Positions 30,549-34,340 of a DNA stretch of 34,340 bases are shown piece by piece. The position numbers and the translations under genes were made by a program. The first letter of the stretch is position 1. Each line of letters begins with the position of its first letter. A model generated the notes under the pieces. The model searched no databases, had not been told where the DNA came from, and worked only from the letters and a program-made list of their open reading frames with translations. The stretch is from positions 1 to 34,340 of the forward strand of contig JANBPT010000475.1 of assembly GCA_027575765.1 (NCBI GenBank). Reading direction: 5' to 3'. Source of the stretch: Tieghemiomyces parasiticus. Lineage: Eukaryota; Kickxellomycota; Dimargaritomycetes; Dimargaritales; Dimargaritaceae.

Positions 30549-30620
30549 CCAAGTCTACTATTTCAGAACCACAAATTCTGTGATAGTAGAATAGCCTTTT
30601 GGTTATGGTATTAGACTTGG
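30549..30620. repeat. 72-bp compound hairpin at the junction of two retroelement fragments
   Basis: The outer arms are CCAAGTCTA (30549-30557) and TAGACTTGG (30612-30620). An inner stem pairs TACTATTTCAGAA (30556-30568) with TTCTGTGATAGTA (30576-30588), two mismatches. It could be a small MITE-like element or a repair footprint. No target duplication was seen. Confidence 0.75.
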
Positions 30621-30628
30621 GCCTAATA

Positions 30629-33142
30629 TCAGCACACCATGGTTGGGTCCAGTGCCCTCAAAATGGCATCTGCAATTACCTGACACTTTCCTGGTAAGTA
30701 CTCCACCTCTGGGTCAAACTTGAGCAGATCCTCCAGCCATTGGTAGAGGCAAGGTGTGAGTTTCTTTACTGACCCTAGGAACTGCAACAATTTGTGATCT
30801 GTTGGTACCACAAATCTCTGCCCATACAGGTACTGTCACCACAACTTGAGGGTGTGGACAATTGCAAATAGTTCCAGCTCAAATACCAGGTAGCGCACCT
30901 GCATAGGATTCAATTGTTTTGACAGGTAAGCAACCAGCTGGTTCCCTTCCCCATGGTCCTGGAGTAGGACTACCCCAATGGACATGGTAGAGGCATCTGG
31001 ACTGTGAATGGCCAGTCAAAGTCAGGGTATATGAGTACTGGTGGACTGACCAGCTTACTCTTGAGATGGTTGAATGCTAACTTGCACTCCTTCAACCACT
31101 CAATCTCCTTTGGCTTCCCCCTAAGCAGGTCAGTCAATGGTGCTGCCATCTCTGCATACTCCAGAATGAATGTTTGGTAGTAATAGGTGAGTCCTAGGAA
31201 TGCCTGGAGCTGGCAGACTGTCCTTGGTGCTGGGTACTCCTGCATGGCTTGGGTCTTTGTTGGGTCAACTTGTACCCCCTTGCCTGACACAAGGTGTCCC
31301 AGGTACTCAATCTGTGCCCATGCAAGCTCCAACTTCTTAAGGTTGGCCACTAACTTATGCTTTGCTAATTGCTCCAACACCTTCCCAAGGTTGCTACAGT
31401 GATCCTCCTCATTTACGCTGAATACCAGAATGTTGTCCAGGTACACCATGGCACAGGTGTCTAGGAATGGCTGTAGGATTGAGTTCATGAGCATTTGGAA
31501 TGTTGCTGGTGCATTGGTAAGTACAAATGGCATGACAAGGAACTTGTACTGTCTGTACCTTGAGTTGAACACCGTCTTGGGGACATCTGGAGGGTGGATC
31601 CAAATCTGGTGATACCCTGTCTTGAGGTCAATCTTGGAGAAGATGTGTGCCCCCATTAGGCGTGCAAAACTCTCCAAGATATTGGGGATAGGGTACCAAT
31701 TTTTAATTGTTACCTTATTTAATGCCCTATAATTGACACACATCCTTTGTGATTCATCCTTCTTTGGGACAAAGATGACCGGAGCGCCATAGGGGGAGGA
31801 CCCTGGCTGGATCCACCCCTTTTGGAGGTACTCATTGATCTGGGTACGTAGCTTGGCAAGGTCCTTCTGGGGCAATGGATAGGCCGCACCTGCAACTGGT
31901 TTGTCCATCATTGTTTTGATCCAGTGGTCTACCCCCCGTGCAGGTGGCAGTCCTTTGGGCAATGGTCCAAACACAGTTGTCTCATATGCTTGCAGGACCT
32001 TGGCAATACCTGGCGGGACATCTTGTAGTGGGTCATTGACCTCCCCTTTGGCTTCTTGCACGGCTAGTAGGTAAGCCCCTTGGGCTGGGTCCTGCACTTC
32101 TTGTTTGCACTGGGTGGCCAATATGAGTAGGGTTTTGGCTGGGGCCTGGGCCTTGGTGGATCCAAAACCCTGATTACCCCATTGGGTCTCCCTGAGTTTG
32201 GTTGCCTCTCCCCAAGTCACACCTGGGACTGGATGCAGTACTGCCTGGACTACATAGTTGCCTTGCTTGATGGTGATATCTTGGTTTGAGGCATTTGTCA
32301 CAATTGCTCTAATGACTCCCCAATACCCACTGTCAATTACCCCTCCTCCCAGGACCAGACCCTTTGTAGCCCAGCTGGATTGTAGTTGCAGCTGGAGGTA
32401 CATGGTTGCCGGTGGCTCCGTCCTAATGCCCAGGTAGATGCGGCCCATCTTCCCTGGGTGGATGGTAAGACTCTCTGCACAGGCTAGATCTGTTCCTGCA
32501 TCTTCCACATGGTTTTGCCTTGGTGACAAGGTTCCTGGATCTAGGATATACTGGATACCAGTTAAGTTTGGCTGTGAGGGGATGCCCCCCTGCTCCTCAG
32601 GAGGTTCTACCTGCAGGGTTGTGGGGCCCTCTAGTGTGCAGGTGGTTCTGTGAACCCCCTTATCCCCTGCCAGATTTTTGGGTCTTGACAGATTGGGACA
32701 CCCAATGGTGCCCCCCGGGCATTGGAGTTTTACCTCCCGGCAACACCAATCCACAATTGGATTTTGGTGTTGTATCCAGGGTTGTCCTAACAGGACCTTG
32801 TACACTGGATAGTCAAAGACATATGCCACCATCTGGTGACTGAGTCCATCTACCTTCCCAGTGAACCTAGTATACTCTTGCACCACTAACACTTTGCTAT
32901 TTGCCACCTTTACTTGCAATGACCTCTTGCATTAAAATACTGGTAATCCCAGTTGATGTACACTCATTTTTTGACACAAAATCATTGGTTGACCTGCTGT
33001 CCAGTAGGCACTGGGCGGTTTGGCCATTTATCTCCATGTCAAAAATGAGGAGTGGTACGGTCCACGGTTCCTGGGGTGACGTGGACTCTTGGGTGGCCTC
33101 AGCCATGCCAATTACTGCTCCAGGAGAGGGGTTGTCTTGCAA
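30629..33142 (-). pseudogene. Pol polyprotein (PR-dUTPase-RT-RNase H) of the distal Ty3/gypsy element
   Basis: The minus-strand frame starts in the -1 frame over the gag end. Protease: active site reads LLDSRSTNDF (the usual Gly is Arg); a frame change near 32925 precedes LLGQPWIQ. dUTPase-like domain at about 32149-32502: AGTDLACAES, SSWATKGL, GGGVIDSGYWG (catalytic Asp and Tyr present), QGNYVVQAV and NQGFGSTKA, five motifs in order in one uninterrupted frame. RT at about 31390-31900: FSKIDLKTGYHQI is intact, but the catalytic YxDD motif reads YLDN (31432-31443). RNase H starts DASTMSIGV after a small frame change near 31000, has a TGA near 30838, and ends GKCQVIADAILRALDP. Integrase is absent: the sequence stops at the 30549-30620 hairpin. 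The element is clearly dead. Confidence 0.92.
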
Positions 33143-33999
33143 TGCGGACAGGTTGACTCCTGGTCTTTGTCCTGTCCCTCATCATTTCCCAAGAACATGA
33201 CATTGGCCTGTGCACAGTGTGGGCAATTCTTTGTGATGTGGCCAGTCTTGTTGCATGTGTAGCAGCAAGGGCCCTTGCCCGTCTTGGCTTGTCCACAATT
33301 GTTCCCCTGGTTCTGGCGGCCCTGGTCCTGGATAGTGTCTATCTCCATGGGGATGGTGTCCTGGCACCCAGTGTGGGCCGGTGGCTGCCAATTTCCTTTT
33401 GCATAAAGGGCAGCATTGTAGCACTTGGCAAATATGACAGCCTTGTTCAGCAATTCAAAGTTCTGGGCAGCAACTTGTGCTCTGATAGTGGGCTTCAGTC
33501 CCCAAATAAAGTGGTCAATGGCTTTGTCATCCAAAATTCGCCCATGTGCAGCCACAAGTGAGGTGAGTTCCTTGGCGTAGCTGGCCACTGCATTCTGTTG
33601 GGTCAGGGTGGCCAGTTTGTCTTGAATGGCTGCCTGGTTATGGGCCCCACCATAGCATTTGCGGAGGGCAGACTGGAACACCTCCTAGGTTACCCTGGGG
33701 TTGTCATGGCGCAGTAGGTATAGCCATCCCAGGGCATTGTTGTGGAGGGCACTGGCAGCTAGTAGGTACTTCCTTTCCTCATCTTGGATGTTTGTGGCCC
33801 CACAGTACAGCTCAATGGTCATTAGCCAGTACTCCACATTGTCATTGCGGTTCCCCAAGAAGGTCATGAGCTGTACTCCTGGCATTTGGACCATAGTTTT
33901 GTGATGCTCTTGTTGGATTGACCCAGCTAGCTCCTGGAGTGCAGCAGCCAGGTTGTCAGTGACTTGTGGACCCATTGGTCTGGAAAATTGGGTGTCCAT
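33112..33999 (-). pseudogene. Gag of the distal Ty3/gypsy element, one in-frame TAG
   Basis: I start at the ATG at 33999 (MDTQFSRPMGPQ); the frame is open further upstream into the leader. It has a capsid-like part (VEYWLMTIELYCGATNIQ, then YLLAASALHNNALGWLYLL), a TAG at 33682-33684, a second capsid segment (AIDHFIWGLKPTIRAQVAAQ) similar to the proximal element, and a zinc knuckle CYTCNKTGHITKNC (CX2CX4HX4C) followed by extra Cys-His pairs (CPHC). It ends in TAA at 33112, overlapping pol by about 30 nt. The two elements differ too much to be copies of one family. Confidence 0.88.
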
Positions 34000-34099
34000 G
34001 TGCTGGCTCTTATTGGGGGAGGGTGTATCATGGTACAAACTGACAGGACTGGAGGATGTGGAAGTTGATGACAGCAAGTATGTGCCATAGCCTTGTTGC

Positions 34100-34340
34100 A
34101 TACAGGTAAGAAAAGTGAAAATAAAGTTGCTGACTAGGAATTTAGGAGGTGATGGTGGCAGTATGAAGCAATGTAGCTTTGCTACCAAGTGTGAAGTGTA
34201 GTTTGTGATAGCAGATTTAATAAATAATAGTACCCCAAGGCAGGGTTGGGAAAACACTCCCCAAGCTCAGAAGTGCTGGAGCTTGGGCTATAAATAATGA
34301 TTCTGAATCTCCAAGAGGTTGTGGCCCTGCTGGCTACTCC
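34100..34340 (-). mobile_element. Part of the 5' LTR and leader of the distal element
   Basis: It lies upstream of gag on the minus strand and runs off the window. A TATA-like TATTTATAG (34288-34296) is followed directly by a 9-bp perfect stem, CCCAAGCTC 34260-34268 with GAGCTTGGG 34279-34287. This is the TATA-plus-hairpin arrangement of the other LTRs here. The LTR/leader boundary and primer-binding site could not be fixed. Confidence 0.6.

Noticed and set aside
33180..33192. GGGAAAT as the -1 slippery site for gag-pol
   Set aside because: The phase fits, but the -1 frame meets TGA one codon later, so pol could not be reached in this copy.
1..34340. CRISPR arrays, bacterial operons, riboswitches
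   Set aside because: No regularly spaced repeats, no bacterial gene organisation, and introns show a eukaryotic genome.

Overview
The window looks like nuclear DNA of a fungus, probably an early-diverging filamentous one; the lineage is a guess. Support: conserved eukaryotic genes split by short GT-AG introns (70-163 nt), TATA boxes 120-170 nt upstream of start codons, pyrimidine-rich leaders, and Ty3/gypsy retroelements with a fungal-type reverse transcriptase. No bacterial operon, tRNA, rRNA or CRISPR array was seen.

Left part (1-5.4 kb, + strand): the 3' four fifths or more of the exocyst gene SEC8/EXOC4 (five exons visible), then a two-exon gene for a 77-residue secreted protein. Middle (5.4-23 kb): a sparse, repeat-scarred region. 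It has two ~405-bp solo-LTR-like repeats, an unrecognised 330-codon gene, an unrecognised reading frame broken by one TGA, an acidic coiled-coil protein, two more small secreted proteins, a complete but dead animal-type mariner transposon (1282 bp, TIRs and TA duplication intact), and long stretches where I see no gene.

Right-centre (21.9-25.1 kb, - strand): two recognisable housekeeping genes side by side, a FAM192A/Fyv6 homologue and a TXNL1 (thioredoxin plus PITH domain) homologue. In both, splice sites and protein similarity are preserved end to end, yet each carries exactly one in-frame TAA.

Right part (26.2-34.3 kb, - strand): a composite of decayed Ty3/gypsy elements from two related families. 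Both carry a dUTPase-like domain between protease and reverse transcriptase, with pol in the -1 frame relative to gag. The distal element keeps a 5' LTR region, gag, PR, dUTPase, RT and RNase H. It ends at a 72-bp hairpin that joins it to a second element made of gag, PR, dUTPase, integrase C-terminus, polypurine tract and 3' LTR. The second element is interrupted by two inverted copies of a ~0.6-kb TG...CA insertion. One copy has a perfect 5-bp target duplication. The other has none and replaces the RT-RNase H-integrase core, which suggests a recombination deletion. Many inactivating changes in these elements and in the mariner fit G:C to A:T transitions, several at inferred CpG sites.

The most interesting material is the dUTPase-carrying retroelements with a shared TATA-hairpin LTR design, the inverted LTR-like insertions, the animal-type mariner, and the adjacent conserved genes that each have a lone TAA.
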